64,000 nt of DNA from Clostridium punense. Lineage in GTDB: Bacteria > Bacillota > Clostridia > Clostridiales > Clostridiaceae. The stretch is taken from positions 62,001 through 126,000 of the forward strand of contig NZ_JAGGLL010000006.1 of the NCBI RefSeq assembly GCF_017874425.1, read 5' to 3'. A program made the position numbers and the translations under genes. Position 1 is the first letter of the stretch. Every line of letters begins with the position of its first letter. Positions 51,839 to 61,064 of the stretch are shown here, piece after piece. Below the pieces are notes generated by a model, which was not told the DNA's origin, made no database searches, and saw only the letters and a program-made list of their open reading frames with translations.

Positions 51839-52762
51839 TTATCTATTTACCTTTTCCAATAATAATTTCCTTTTATCCTCATATTCTTCTTGTGTAAGCA
51901 CTTCCAAATCTCTTAGTTCTTCAAGACTTTTTATTTTCTTTGATATTTCATCTCTAATTTCGTGACTTTTTTCTACAGCTTCAGAACCTTGACATAGGTT
52001 GTCCTTTGAGTATTTACTCTTTAAATATCTTAATTCTTTTTCCGAAATTTGATTTACCAATACCTCATAGGCTTCCTTAGCAAAAAATCCGCAGTATAAT
52101 CTACCATTAATAAATAATTCTAATATGGTTGTATCTCCATCTATCTTTATATGTTGTGGCAAGCTACTTTTATTAAAGGTAATAGTATCATCTTCTAGCC
52201 CAGTTGAAATTCCACTTATATTTAATTCCATTTGCCTATTATTTTCCAATTGCTCCTTTTTGCAAAAACAATTAATTTGATTTAACTGAAAGCTAAAGCA
52301 CCCAATCCCTTGGTGATGTTTATCTGCTAAATAAAAATTATCTTTTTCAACCCAAAAGTAAAAGTCTATTAACCCTACCTTTTCAAAAATATAAATTAAC
52401 ATATTACTGTCTACTGTATCTAAGTTCTTGGTAAATCTAAAATCATTAAGCTTATTTTTTATCTTTTCAATAGAATCTGCCAACTCTTCAGCGCTGTCTC
52501 CTTCTAAAGTTTCTAGATAATTCTTATATTTATTTTCATCAAACTTTGTATAGGCACTTTTTATAATATGAGAATACCTTCTTTCAATTTCCTTATCTAT
52601 TTCTGGTATACCCTTTATATATTTAACCTTCATGGCCGTTGGTGGAATCTGGCAATGCTGTTTATAGTCATTTTCAATATTTCTTTCTCTTACCTTGATA
52701 ATGTTTATAACAATAATGGCACTAGCAGCCACAATAAAAAGAATAGCTAATAAGTAGTCCAT
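51839..52762 (-). CDS. Membrane-anchored protein with SHOCT-type C-terminus
   Basis: A 307-residue protein with an N-terminal membrane segment (LLAILFIVAASAIIVINII) and a cytoplasmic body of no recognised family. The last 35 residues (LEELRDLEVLTQEEYEDKRKLLLEK) match the SHOCT short C-terminal domain, thought to aid oligomerisation. A central region (FYFWVEKDNFYLADKHHQGIG) looks like a small PH/GRAM-type beta domain. Function unknown. It is monocistronic between liv and tdh. Confidence 0.65.
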   Translation of the reverse strand: MDYLLAILFIVAASAIIVINIIKVRERNIENDYKQHCQIPPTAMKVKYIKGIPEIDKEIERRYSHIIKSAYTKFDENKYKNYLETLEGDSAEELADSIEKIKNKLNDFRFTKNLDTVDSNMLIYIFEKVGLIDFYFWVEKDNFYLADKHHQGIGCFSFQLNQINCFCKKEQLENNRQMELNISGISTGLEDDTITFNKSSLPQHIKIDGDTTILELFINGRLYCGFFAKEAYEVLVNQISEKELRYLKSKYSKDNLCQGSEAVEKSHEIRDEISKKIKSLEELRDLEVLTQEEYEDKRKLLLEKVNR

Positions 52763-52948
52763 AACTTATCCCTCCTAAAATAAATAATTCATATTAAGTA
52801 TATTAGGACAACATTTATTTATTCTTGATAAACTATAGTTTATCTTAGTAAAATATTATTTTTTTGAGAAACGCTACATATTAAAAGCTCTGCAAATTGA
52901 TTAAATATGTAATACTGAAGTCTCTTTATACCAATGCAAAAAAATAAA

Positions 52949-52974
52949 GAGAAGAGCAAATTCTTGCTCTTCTC
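52949..52974 (-). terminator. Terminator after the Tdh-like gene
   Basis: GAGAAGAGCAA and TTGCTCTTCTC form an 11-bp stem; on the minus strand it is followed by TTTATTTTTTT. Confidence 0.88.
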
Positions 52975-52986
52975 CTATTAATTAAA

Positions 52987-53940
52987 TTATTTTATTCCTT
53001 TTTCTCTTAGCTTTTCAAGCATGTCAGCAGTCATTTTAGCTAAATCATACTCAGCTTTAAAGCCCCACTCTTCTTTTGCAGCAGTTGGGTCTATTGAATC
53101 TGGCCAAGTATTTGCAATTCCTTGTCTTACTGGATCTGGGTTATAGCTAATTTCAAACTCTGGAATATGCTTTTTAATTTCAGCAGCAATTTGCTCTGGC
53201 TCAAAGCTCATTGCTGTGATGTTGAATGCATTTCTATGTTTTAATTTGCTTGGATCAGCTTCCATTAAATCGATAATTGCTTGGATAGCATCTGGCATAT
53301 ACATCATATCCATGTATGTTCCTTTATCGATATAAGAAGTGTATTTTCCGCTCTTTAATGCTTCGTAGTAAATATCTACTGCATAGTCAGTTGTTCCGCC
53401 TCCTGGAGGTGCTACATAAGAAATAAGTCCTGGGAATCTTACTCCTCTTGTGTCTACACCAAATTTAGTGTAGTAGTAATCACATAATAATTCTCCTGAA
53501 ACCTTTGTTACTCCATACATAGTTTTTGGTCTTTGAATTGTGTCTTGTGGAGTATTGTTTTTTGGAGTATCTGGTCCAAAAGCACCTATTGAGCTTGGAG
53601 TAAAGAATTTGCAGTTTAACTCTCTTGCAGCTTCTAATGCATTAACAAGGCCTCCCATGTTAATGTCCCAAGCAAGTTGTGGTTTTGCTTCTGCAACAGC
53701 TGATAAAAGAGCTGCTAAGTGAATTATTGTGTCTACATTATGCTTTCTTGCAACTTCTAAGAAAGCTTTTGCATCAGTAACATCAAGTATTTCAAATATT
53801 CCACCCTCAACAATTGGGTTTCCTTCTGGCTTTCTAATATCAGAAGCTATAACATTATCTACGCCATAAACTTCTCTTAGTTTTGTAACTAACTCTGTAC
53901 CGATTTGTCCAAGACAACCTGTAACTAATATTCTTTTCAT
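52987..53940 (-). CDS. tdh: L-threonine 3-dehydrogenase, SDR type
   Basis: NAD-dependent short-chain (extended SDR, UDP-galactose-epimerase-like) threonine dehydrogenase (317 aa), oxidising threonine to 2-amino-3-ketobutyrate. The nucleotide-binding [11 protein letters not shown] lies near residue 8, and the catalytic Tyr-x-x-x-Lys is [10 protein letters not shown] near 141. THPGLISY-like [19 protein letters not shown] near 168 is typical of this threonine dehydrogenase branch. It follows kbl by about 108 bp on the same strand, which supports the assignment because Kbl uses its product. A nucleotide-sugar epimerase role is the alternative, but less likely here. Confidence 0.88.
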   Translation of the reverse strand: MKRILVTGCLGQIGTELVTKLREVYGVDNVIASDIRKPEGNPIVEGGIFEILDVTDAKAFLEVARKHNVDTIIHLAALLSAVAEAKPQLAWDINMGGLVNALEAARELNCKFFTPSSIGAFGPDTPKNNTPQDTIQRPKTMYGVTKVSGELLCDYYYTKFGVDTRGVRFPGLISYVAPPGGGTTDYAVDIYYEALKSGKYTSYIDKGTYMDMMYMPDAIQAIIDLMEADPSKLKHRNAFNITAMSFEPEQIAAEIKKHIPEFEISYNPDPVRQGIANTWPDSIDPTAAKEEWGFKAEYDLAKMTADMLEKLREKGIK

Positions 53941-54048
53941 ATTATTATCCTCCGTTAAAAACTATTTCTCATTATAGAGTTTACTTTTCTATTTTAACTA
54001 TATATCTACTTATTGATTAAATAAGCTCTCATAGAAATTCTTATAAGT

Positions 54049-55242
54049 TTATTTTATTATACCCATTTCTTGACCAACTTTTTTGTAAATAGCAATAGCA
54101 TCATCTAACATTTCTTTAGTGTGTGCTGCTGATGGCATGTTTCTTACTCTTGCTGTTCCCATTGGTACTGTTGGGAATACTATAGCTTTTGCATAAACTC
54201 CCTCTTCATATAATCTCTTACTGAATTCTTGAGCTTTTGCAGCTTCGCCTATTATACATGGAGTTATTGGAGTTTCGCTATCACCTATATCAAAGCCTAA
54301 TTCTTTTAAGCCTTTCTTTAAGTAGTTTCCATTTTCCCAAAGTTTATCATGAAGCTCAGTGCTTTCAGTTAATATATTTATAGCTTCGATACAAGCTCCT
54401 GCTGCTCCTGGAGTTAAAGATGTTGAGAATAGGAATGGTCTACCTCTAACTTTTAACCAGTCAATTAAATCTTGTGTACCAGCTACATATCCCCCAACTA
54501 CACCAATAGCTTTAGATAATGTTCCAATTTGGAAATCTATTTTGTCTGATAATCCGAAGTGATGAACTGTTCCAGCACCTTTTCCTAGTACTCCTGAACC
54601 GTGGGCATCATCAACATATGTGATTAAATCAAATTCTTCAGCAATTTCTACTATTTCTGGAAGCTTCGCAATGTCTCCATCCATAGAGAAAACCCCATCA
54701 GTGATTACCATTACTTTTTCATATAAGCCTGACTCTTTAGCTTCTTTAGCCTTAGCTCTTAAATCTTCCATATCTGAATGCTCAACTCTTATGATTTTAG
54801 CACCTGATAATCTGCATCCGTCTATTATTGAAGCATGGTTTAATGCATCTGAAAGGATTGCATCTTTTTTGCCCATAACAGCTGAAATCGCAGCCATGTT
54901 ACAGTTAAAACCTGATTGGAAAGCTACAGCAGCTTCTGTATGTTTAAATGCAGCTAGTTTTTTCTCTAACTCAATGTGGATATCTAAAGTTCCGTTGATT
55001 GTTCTAACAGCACCTGCACCTGCACCATATTTTTCAGTAGCTTTTACAGAAGCTTCTACCATTCTTGGATGGTTTGCTAATCCTAAATAGTTATTAGAAG
55101 AAAGGTTTATAAGAGTTTTTCCTCCAATATTAATTTTAGGACCGTTTGCACCTGTAATTACATTAATTTCATTATAAAGTCCTTTATCTTTAAGGTCTTG
55201 TAGGTTTTCTTTAAGGTATTTTTCTAATGATTTGCTTCCCAT
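54049..55242 (-). CDS. kbl: 2-amino-3-ketobutyrate CoA ligase
   Basis: PLP-dependent alpha-oxoamine synthase (397 aa) that cleaves 2-amino-3-ketobutyrate with CoA into glycine and acetyl-CoA. The frame opens with a TTG at 55257, but GGAGG lies just inside it and eight bases before the ATG at 55242 ([10 protein letters not shown]), which is chosen. [14 protein letters not shown] near residue 47, [17 protein letters not shown] near 132, [13 protein letters not shown] near 203 and the PLP lysine in [12 protein letters not shown] near 242 are conserved. With the adjacent Tdh it forms the threonine-to-glycine route; the related 8-amino-7-oxononanoate synthase is excluded by context. Confidence 0.93.
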   Translation of the reverse strand: MGSKSLEKYLKENLQDLKDKGLYNEINVITGANGPKINIGGKTLINLSSNNYLGLANHPRMVEASVKATEKYGAGAGAVRTINGTLDIHIELEKKLAAFKHTEAAVAFQSGFNCNMAAISAVMGKKDAILSDALNHASIIDGCRLSGAKIIRVEHSDMEDLRAKAKEAKESGLYEKVMVITDGVFSMDGDIAKLPEIVEIAEEFDLITYVDDAHGSGVLGKGAGTVHHFGLSDKIDFQIGTLSKAIGVVGGYVAGTQDLIDWLKVRGRPFLFSTSLTPGAAGACIEAINILTESTELHDKLWENGNYLKKGLKELGFDIGDSETPITPCIIGEAAKAQEFSKRLYEEGVYAKAIVFPTVPMGTARVRNMPSAAHTKEMLDDAIAIYKKVGQEMGIIK

Positions 55243-55772
55243 TGTTTGTACCTCCAAAATTATTAGTAATTTATATGTTTAATTTTAAAATTATTTAAAG
55301 TTTTAGAAAACTTTCAATGTAATTCTTTACATCTTAAGTAAATATTCTGCACATTTCGCAAAAATCCTCTTTTAATGTAGAAAAAATATTTTGTTAATAA
55401 AAATATTTTGTAAATTTACTTTATAAGCTTTCTTCACTTTATATTTGAAAATAAATACACCACTATGTTATTTATTTCCCTTTTACTAATATTTTATTAT
55501 ACCTATATTAATTACAATTTGAAAGAAGATTTTGGATTTTAATATAATTATTAATGTAAATTTTACAAATTCGTACTTTTTTATAACTTTTTATTCTTTC
55601 AATTTATAAATAGGTACAGGAAGCTTCATAAAAACAAATAGGTATATCAAAAATGAATTTAAAGGCAGTATTACATTTATACCTTTTTACAGTGAAGGTG
55701 AGAATACTACTTTTTAGATTTCACTATCACTTTTACCTGCAGAAATAATTGGAATCTCATATATAATTAAAA
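55243..55772. other. Intergenic region upstream of kbl
   Basis: AT-rich. At about 55443-55480 TTTGAAAATAAAT and ATTTATTT arms resemble a decayed MITE end. At 55614-55718 the plus strand stays open and reads GTGSFIKTNRYIKNEF followed by KGSITFIPFYSEGENTT before a stop, like the end of a degraded protein gene, but it has no start codon. No other feature is seen. Confidence 0.3.
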
Positions 55773-55803
55773 AGAGCTTAAGGTAGAGAATACCTTAAAC
55801 TCT
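55773..55803 (-). terminator. Terminator after the acyltransferase gene
   Basis: On the minus strand AGAGTTTAAGGTA pairs with TACCTTAAGCTCT (TTCTC loop) and ends in TTTTT; it lies about 30 bp after the plsC-like stop. Confidence 0.88.
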
Positions 55804-55836
55804 TAAACTCTCTTTTAACTTTAGACTTATTATACC

Positions 55837-56550
55837 CTACGAAGAAATATACTTTGAATAAATTCCTCTATACTCCTTAGGGAGTACTTTTGCTATCCCA
55901 CACATTATCTCTGTCATAGCTCTATCACTATACTGATTTTTATCTTCATCTTCAAGCTTTTTAGGCACTGTCATTGGTTCTCCAAAGTTTATAGTTATAT
56001 CAGCATGATTAAAATTTTCTTCTGCCATATCACTATCATTAATAGGAAGAAACTTTTCAGTTCCACACATTCCTATAGGTACAATAGTTGCCTTTGACAT
56101 TTTAGCTATAAGAAGAAGCCCCTTCTTTCCCTCTATCATTTCTGCGGTTCTACTTCTGGTTCCTTCTGGAAACATCATAATATTTTTTCCCGCTTTAAGT
56201 ACCTCTATCATCTTAGAGATAGCTTCCTTATCCGCGCTATTAGGCTTTATTTGAATAGTCTTAATAAATTTAAAACCATTTTTCGTAAACTCATTAGCAG
56301 TAAGCTTCACTCCTGCTACAAAAACAGGGTCTTTCTCTTTTAATACTTCATTTAGTATAATTCCATCTGAATTACTTAAATGATTACAAATAAATATAAT
56401 TGGCCCTTCCAAATCCTTTATCTTTTCATAGCCATTTATTTTTATATTTGCATACTTTTTAATACTTTTTTTAACATAGCTATGTATAAGCCTACTTGAG
56501 ATATTATCTGGTAATTTACTCATTAACTTTAGTAACAGTACTTTATCCAT
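55837..56550 (-). CDS. PlsC-like 1-acylglycerol-phosphate acyltransferase
   Basis: Phospholipid acyltransferase (237 aa) of the PlsC family, likely adding the second acyl chain to lysophosphatidate at the membrane. The HX4D catalytic motif is CNHLSNSDG near residue 61; FPEGTRSR near 131 binds the phosphate; IVPIGMCGTEKFLP near 165 is block IV. The start at 56550 has GAGGGG seven bases upstream; the longer frame from 56571 overlaps that site. It follows queG by 21 bp as the third gene of an apparent operon. Confidence 0.9.
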   Translation of the reverse strand: MDKVLLLKLMSKLPDNISSRLIHSYVKKSIKKYANIKINGYEKIKDLEGPIIFICNHLSNSDGIILNEVLKEKDPVFVAGVKLTANEFTKNGFKFIKTIQIKPNSADKEAISKMIEVLKAGKNIMMFPEGTRSRTAEMIEGKKGLLLIAKMSKATIVPIGMCGTEKFLPINDSDMAEENFNHADITINFGEPMTVPKKLEDEDKNQYSDRAMTEIMCGIAKVLPKEYRGIYSKYISS

Positions 56551-56571
56551 AAAAAATCCCCTCTCCAACAA

Positions 56572-57561
56572 TTAACATTTATTTCCCTTAAAAAGTTTTT
56601 CATAATAATCTTTAATATACGGTGAACTTATACTTTTTTCAATATTATCTTTATCTTCTCTATGTATATTATAATAATTTATAAGAGCATTTCTAATTAA
56701 TATATTCTTCCCTCGCCAACCACAGGAATGTTTCCCAAATGTCTCCTTAAAATCACTATTGGTTAAAAAAATTAAATCTTGAAGCTCTCCCTTGAGCATA
56801 TATTCTTGTGGATGAAACTCTTCTATGGTTGAGTTTAGTGCTTGTTTATTATAAGGACATATCATTTGGCAAGTATCACAACCAAAAACCCTTCCCTTTA
56901 ATTTATCAAACCATTGATCTTCTATATGTTTTTTTTGAGTAATATAGGAAAGACATTGATTGCAGTTTCCTTGATTCTCTTCCTCTATTATAGCACTAGT
57001 AGGGCATACTTTTATACATAAATCACATTCCCCACATTGACTTTCTATAGGCTTATCTTCCTCAAGTTCTAAACTAGTTATTACTTCAGCCAAAAATACA
57101 TAAGACCCATAATTCTTTGTAATAAGATTATTATTTTTACCTATAAAGCCAAGGCCACTTAGATAAGCAATGTACCTTTCTGGCAAAGGATTGCTATCCA
57201 CAAACCCTATTGCCTCACCACCTAACTCTTCAATAAACCTACAAATCTTATCTAGATAACCTTTAACTACTCTATGATAATCAAGACCATAGGTGTACAA
57301 GGAAAATCCAGTTTTACTACTATAATATCCATCATATTTATAAGGAAAGGCTAAGGAAATAATAGTTTTCCCCTTCTCCATCAAAAGAAAAGGATTGATT
57401 CTTTTTTCTATATCCTCCTCTTCAAATTCATTTGCTAGTCCCTTTTCTTTTCTTTCACAAAAGTAAACTTCCAACTCTTTAAATTTTCTACACTTAGTGA
57501 ATCCAACAGTTGTTAAACCTAATTCTCTACAAAAATTAATTATCTTTCCTTTGTTATCCAT
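56572..57561 (-). CDS. queG: Epoxyqueuosine reductase
   Basis: Cobalamin- and iron-sulfur-dependent enzyme (329 aa) for the last step of queuosine formation in tRNA. Two 4Fe-4S motifs are present: CGECDLCIKVCPTSAI near residue 173 and CDTCQMICPYN near 229, plus CNQC near 195. GLGFIGKNNNLITKNYGS near 135 is the family cobalamin/substrate region. It is slightly shorter than the E. coli protein, as usual in Firmicutes, lacking its C-terminal HEAT extension. It lies between a flavoprotein gene (four bases upstream) and the acyltransferase. Confidence 0.93.
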   Translation of the reverse strand: MDNKGKIINFCRELGLTTVGFTKCRKFKELEVYFCERKEKGLANEFEEEDIEKRINPFLLMEKGKTIISLAFPYKYDGYYSSKTGFSLYTYGLDYHRVVKGYLDKICRFIEELGGEAIGFVDSNPLPERYIAYLSGLGFIGKNNNLITKNYGSYVFLAEVITSLELEEDKPIESQCGECDLCIKVCPTSAIIEEENQGNCNQCLSYITQKKHIEDQWFDKLKGRVFGCDTCQMICPYNKQALNSTIEEFHPQEYMLKGELQDLIFLTNSDFKETFGKHSCGWRGKNILIRNALINYYNIHREDKDNIEKSISSPYIKDYYEKLFKGNKC

Positions 57562-57565
57562 AGCT

Positions 57566-58543
57566 TTAATTATTATTCCTTACATAGGCTGCCGCTGATA
57601 TTCCTGCAACTTTGCCCTGATTTAATACATTTTCTATGACATCATAGCCTTTTATAACAGTTCCACATGCAAAAAACCCCGCTAAGGAAGTTTCCATTCC
57701 TTCACTTACAACTAATTCTCCAGTATCCTCATTAAGTTCCATACCCGTCTTCGCTCCTAATAAGTTTTCAGGATAAAGATTTATAGATAATACTAAAGTA
57801 TCACAGGTTATATATTGCTCTGTACCCTCTATAAAATTTCTATGCTTATCAACTTCTACAACTTTTACGCCTTCAACCCTCTCCTCACCATATACATCAA
57901 CCACTCTATGATTATATAGTACAGGAATATTAAAATCCTTTAAGTATTCCTTAGATTCTTCCCTAACTGCGTGAACCTTTGAGCTTGTTTCAATTATTCC
58001 TTTAACTTTTGCTCCCTCAAGAACTAGGCTTCGTGCCGTTAAAATAGCAGTGTCTCCTGACCCTAGTATTAGATACTCACGGCCTGGCATAACACCTTTT
58101 TTATTTACATACTTTAAAACTGATACAGCAGTAGTTATTCCAGCACTTCTATGTCCTAAAATATTTTTATAGCCCATTGGCTTTTCTCTGCAACCAGCAG
58201 CAAATATAACTGACTTTCCTTTAACCTGAAAAACCCCATCATAACTATTTACAGCAACCAATGTTTTATCTTTATTCATACTTAATACTGTAGTGTCCAT
58301 TTTGACTTCAATACTATATTGGGATACCAGATCTATTAATGCTTGTATTAATTCATTAGTAGTTAAGTTTTCTTCATTACCTTCTAAATAAAAGCCACTG
58401 TGTATGCAGTTGATTAAAGCACCCCCTGCTTCAGATTCTCTATCTAAAATCAAAACCTTATCTAAACCATTTTTTTTAGCTTCAATAGCTGCTCTAAGAC
58501 CGCTAGGTCCTGCGCCAATTACCACTAAGTCATAGTGCTCCAT
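57566..58543 (-). CDS. FAD-dependent NAD(P)H-type oxidoreductase
   Basis: Pyridine-nucleotide-disulfide-oxidoreductase-like flavoprotein (325 aa). The FAD motif VVIGAGPSGLRAAIEA lies near residue 6, the second dinucleotide motif LILGSGDTAILTARSL near 161, and GFFACGTVIKGYDVIENVLNQGK-type FAD-binding end (quoted in part: FFACGTVIKGYD) near 287. It lacks a CxxC redox disulfide, so it is not thioredoxin reductase; it resembles the small flavoprotein often linked to GlpA- or HcnB-type dehydrogenases. Its electron partner is unknown. GGAGG before the ATG at 58543 sets the start. First gene of the operon with queG and the acyltransferase. Confidence 0.82.
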   Translation of the reverse strand: MEHYDLVVIGAGPSGLRAAIEAKKNGLDKVLILDRESEAGGALINCIHSGFYLEGNEENLTTNELIQALIDLVSQYSIEVKMDTTVLSMNKDKTLVAVNSYDGVFQVKGKSVIFAAGCREKPMGYKNILGHRSAGITTAVSVLKYVNKKGVMPGREYLILGSGDTAILTARSLVLEGAKVKGIIETSSKVHAVREESKEYLKDFNIPVLYNHRVVDVYGEERVEGVKVVEVDKHRNFIEGTEQYITCDTLVLSINLYPENLLGAKTGMELNEDTGELVVSEGMETSLAGFFACGTVIKGYDVIENVLNQGKVAGISAAAYVRNNN

Positions 58544-58950
58544 AATATCCTCCACAACTTAACTTATTACTATCGATGTACAAGCTCAACACTCAATGTA
58601 TTTGATATAAATACTTAAGATTATTAAGAACAGGTTTAACTTTAAACGCCCTTGAGCTTGCCTATCACTTTTGAAGACACAACTTTTTATAATGCATTAT
58701 TCCTGCTGAAGTTGTTTCTTTATATGTATGATTTCCTATATTATATAATAATACCACATTGATTGGATTATTCAATTTTATATTTATTTCTCTTAAAACT
58801 TAAAATTTTTATTAACTATAATTCTATTAAGGTTCTAAAAACAGACTTGGAAATCTAGGTATACAATGGGAAATTAGGAATTAACTTTTTCAATAAAAAT
58901 TATTTTAAAGGATAATACTATAATCACAATAAATATAAAGAGGTGATTTT
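58544..58950. other. Divergent intergenic region
   Basis: About 400 bp, AT-rich, with the promoters of the flavoprotein operon (minus) and the 65-aa protein (plus). No ORF, RNA gene or strong palindrome seen. Confidence 0.35.
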
Positions 58951-59148
58951 ATGAGAATAAAAGATGGAGTAATTCCTACAGTAGTAGGGACAGTTGTTAC
59001 TGCTGGTGCTGCTGCCTTAAGAGCAAAAGATATGAAATCAATGAGAATGAACAAACACAATATTGTTCCTATGGCTGAAACTGCACTACTTGGGTTTGGA
59101 TTTGCTCATGTGGTTTTAGGTGCAATAGATTTAATTCAACATGACTAA
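58951..59148 (+). CDS. Small membrane-like hypothetical protein, 65 aa
   Basis: I do not recognise this protein. It has two weakly hydrophobic, Ala/Gly-rich segments (VIPTVVGTVVTAGAAALRA and ALLGFGFAHVVLGAIDLIQ) joined by a basic Met-rich loop, so it could be a small membrane hairpin. AAAGAGGTGA gives a good ribosome-binding site and a strong terminator follows 80 bp later, which together support a real, single-gene transcript. Confidence 0.7.
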   Translation: MRIKDGVIPTVVGTVVTAGAAALRAKDMKSMRMNKHNIVPMAETALLGFGFAHVVLGAIDLIQHD

Positions 59149-59226
59149 TTGATAGATTGATATGCACTATTGATTCTAAAAGGTTATATACTGACCTTAA
59201 TTTTCTATGATAAATAGTATTTTAAA

Positions 59227-59272
59227 AAACTTATAGCCTGCAACTTGTATAAGCTGCAGGCTATAAGTTTTT
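59227..59272 (+). terminator. Terminator after the 65-aa gene
   Basis: AAAACTTATAGCCTGCA pairs with TGCAGGCTATAAGTTTT, with CTT/AAG inside, followed by T-rich sequence. Confidence 0.9.
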
Positions 59273-59302
59273 GTACTAATATCATATGAGTTTTTTTCTA
59301 TT

Positions 59303-59462
59303 AGGCATCTGAAAATAAATAACAAGTCCAAGATGTGAAGGATATTTTGTGATAGACAAGGAAGCAGAACCCGCAGATAGTGGGGCTATCTAAGGGTTCT
59401 GTTGACGCAGTATAGCACAAAATAGACGAGGAGATTGGCTTATTTATTTTTTGAAGATGCCT
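59303..59462. repeat. MITE-like long-hairpin repeat, copy 3
   Basis: A 160-bp copy about 93 percent identical by eye to copy 1. Differences include paired changes in the stem (AAGTCC...GGCTT instead of AAGTCAA...TTGACTT) and CAGAACCC/GGGTTCTG, which pair perfectly here. It extends into the 3' end of the MFS gene and supplies its last codons (after CNK) and stop. Confidence 0.88.
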
Positions 59463-60657
59463 TATTACACTTGGGTAAATCATCTCCATCTAATACCTTA
59501 CTTAGTCTTCTTAAAAAGTACCCTGCCACTACTGGAACTACTCCTATTAGCAATAAGTATCCCTTAATAACAAAAGCTCCCTTAAATAAAGAAAGCAGCA
59601 ATAACAGTATTATTGAACTTATAACTCTTCCTGCATTTAGCATTATATCCTTATTAATCATATATTCTATTCTTAAATCCTCCTCATGGATTTTATTTAT
59701 GACATTAAAGGTTGAGGAAGATAATTGTATAAGAAAAAACGGAAGAAAAAAAGAATCCATTATCATAAATATAAATAAAGTATTAAAGCTTACCTTTAAG
59801 GATATTATTACTACTGCTAAAAAAGATCCTATAGTCCCAATATATATAGCCAATCTTCTTTTGGGTGGTTTTATCACCTTTTGTACTAAAACATAGGAAG
59901 CGGAAGATACCAATGCTCCAATAAAAGTTAGCTTTCCAAGTGATAACTCACTACCTGTAGTTTGAATTATTAATATATTTACCAAAACCCCAATTATCAC
60001 ATCTCTAAAACCCCATAAGGCAGAAGCCTTTCTTATAATGCTCCAATCACTACAATTTTTAGAAAAAGCTCTGCTAAAGTCCACTTTACTACCATAGTTA
60101 TTACACTTTAAAATTAAGCTGATAAAAAATAAAATTAAGAAAATAGAAAGGGTTATGGTGAACACTATGCTATAACCTTTAGTTCCTGCATACCTAGTTA
60201 TAATATATCCTGAGGTAATAGGAGCTATTGCCGCAGCAACTCCAGCACAACTTCCATTGAACCCATTAAAAGTATCTCTATTAGTAACACAGGTGAAATC
60301 AAAACTTAAGGTATTAAAGGCTAGCCAATAAAATCCAACAGCACAGCCATAGATGACCCCAAGTATGTAAATGTATATTCCACCCCTGTTTCCTAAGAAT
60401 AACATTAAACTATAGAAAAATGCGTATAAAATAAGTCCAATTCTTAATGACCAAATACCATTTTTCTTTTTTGCTATTATTCCTCCTAATATAAAAGTCA
60501 TAGGAGTAGTTATATAGTGTAGCATATTATAAATTACTATTATAATAAAGCTATTGGTTTGTTTCCAAAAAAATATGTTGACGAAAATTCCTGATAATCC
60601 TGCAGCAAAGGTGAATAATGCACTCATTAAAAGTAGTATTTTAGCTTCCTTAGTCAT
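59440..60657 (-). CDS. MFS family transporter with repeat-derived C-terminus
   Basis: Major-facilitator-type permease (405 aa) with about eleven to twelve hydrophobic segments, resembling the Bacillus YqgE group. GSCAGVAAAIAPITSGYIITRY near residue 135 and KVIKPPKRRLAIYIGTIG near 262 are loops of the two halves. Substrate unknown. The last seven residues (KASSKNK plus stop) are encoded by the end of MITE copy 3, so the native C-terminus was probably replaced by the insertion; it is polar and unlikely to disturb transport. GGAGGG lies before the ATG. It is transcribed alone. Confidence 0.8.
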   Translation of the reverse strand: MTKEAKILLLMSALFTFAAGLSGIFVNIFFWKQTNSFIIIVIYNMLHYITTPMTFILGGIIAKKKNGIWSLRIGLILYAFFYSLMLFLGNRGGIYIYILGVIYGCAVGFYWLAFNTLSFDFTCVTNRDTFNGFNGSCAGVAAAIAPITSGYIITRYAGTKGYSIVFTITLSIFLILFFISLILKCNNYGSKVDFSRAFSKNCSDWSIIRKASALWGFRDVIIGVLVNILIIQTTGSELSLGKLTFIGALVSSASYVLVQKVIKPPKRRLAIYIGTIGSFLAVVIISLKVSFNTLFIFMIMDSFFLPFFLIQLSSSTFNVINKIHEEDLRIEYMINKDIMLNAGRVISSIILLLLLSLFKGAFVIKGYLLLIGVVPVVAGYFLRRLSKVLDGDDLPKCNKASSKNK

Positions 60658-60813
60658 TTGGCCCTCCTTAAAAGCATTTTATTACTTACCTATTATGTGC
60701 AAATTTCCTCTATCTATATTAGTGGTAATTTATTACACTGGAACTTTATCCATTTAATTCTTAGTATTAAAATTTTATAAATGTCCATTCTAAAACTGAA
60801 GGGAGTTGTTACT

Positions 60814-60957
60814 ATGAGTAATAAACATTCTGTAACCAGAAAACAAATGGCTTCACTAGGCCTAAAGAAAACTCCTCAAGGAGATTATGACTATATTGAC
60901 CCTTCCGAGAAAAACAAATCAAAATATAAAAGCATAAAAAAGACCCCTCAGGACTAA
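60814..60957 (+). CDS. Small basic hypothetical protein, 47 aa
   Basis: I do not recognise this protein. It starts MSNKHSVTRKQMASLGLKK and contains the duplicated word KKTPQ (KKTPQGDYDY, then KKTPQD at the C-terminus). It is soluble and charged. The ATG is preceded by GAAGGGAG with good spacing. The final codons coincide with the left arm of a strong intrinsic terminator, as in compact single-gene transcripts. The opposite strand also has an open frame, but the ribosome-binding site and terminator favour this one. Confidence 0.62.
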   Translation: MSNKHSVTRKQMASLGLKKTPQGDYDYIDPSEKNKSKYKSIKKTPQD

Positions 60958-60975
60958 CCTGAGAGGCTTTTTTAA
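60935..60975. terminator. Bidirectional terminator, 47-aa gene / agcS
   Basis: AAAAAAG-CCCCTCAGG pairs with CCTGAGAGG-CTTTTTT around ACTAA. T-tracts lie on both strands, so it can end the small gene (plus) and the symporter gene (minus). Confidence 0.9.
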
Positions 60976-61064
60976 TAATGCAAATATACTTAAGCAAACT
61001 TATTTTTATCACTATTGTCATGACCAACAAGCTCACTAATAGGGGTCAAATTTCTAAAACCATA

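Noticed and set aside
55614-55718. Open frame reading like the end of a protein
   Set aside because: A stop lies just upstream and there is no start codon; too short to call a pseudogene with confidence.
60812-61036. 74-aa minus-strand ORF overlapping the small 47-aa gene
   Set aside because: It runs through a bidirectional terminator and has no ribosome-binding site; the plus-strand frame has both signals.
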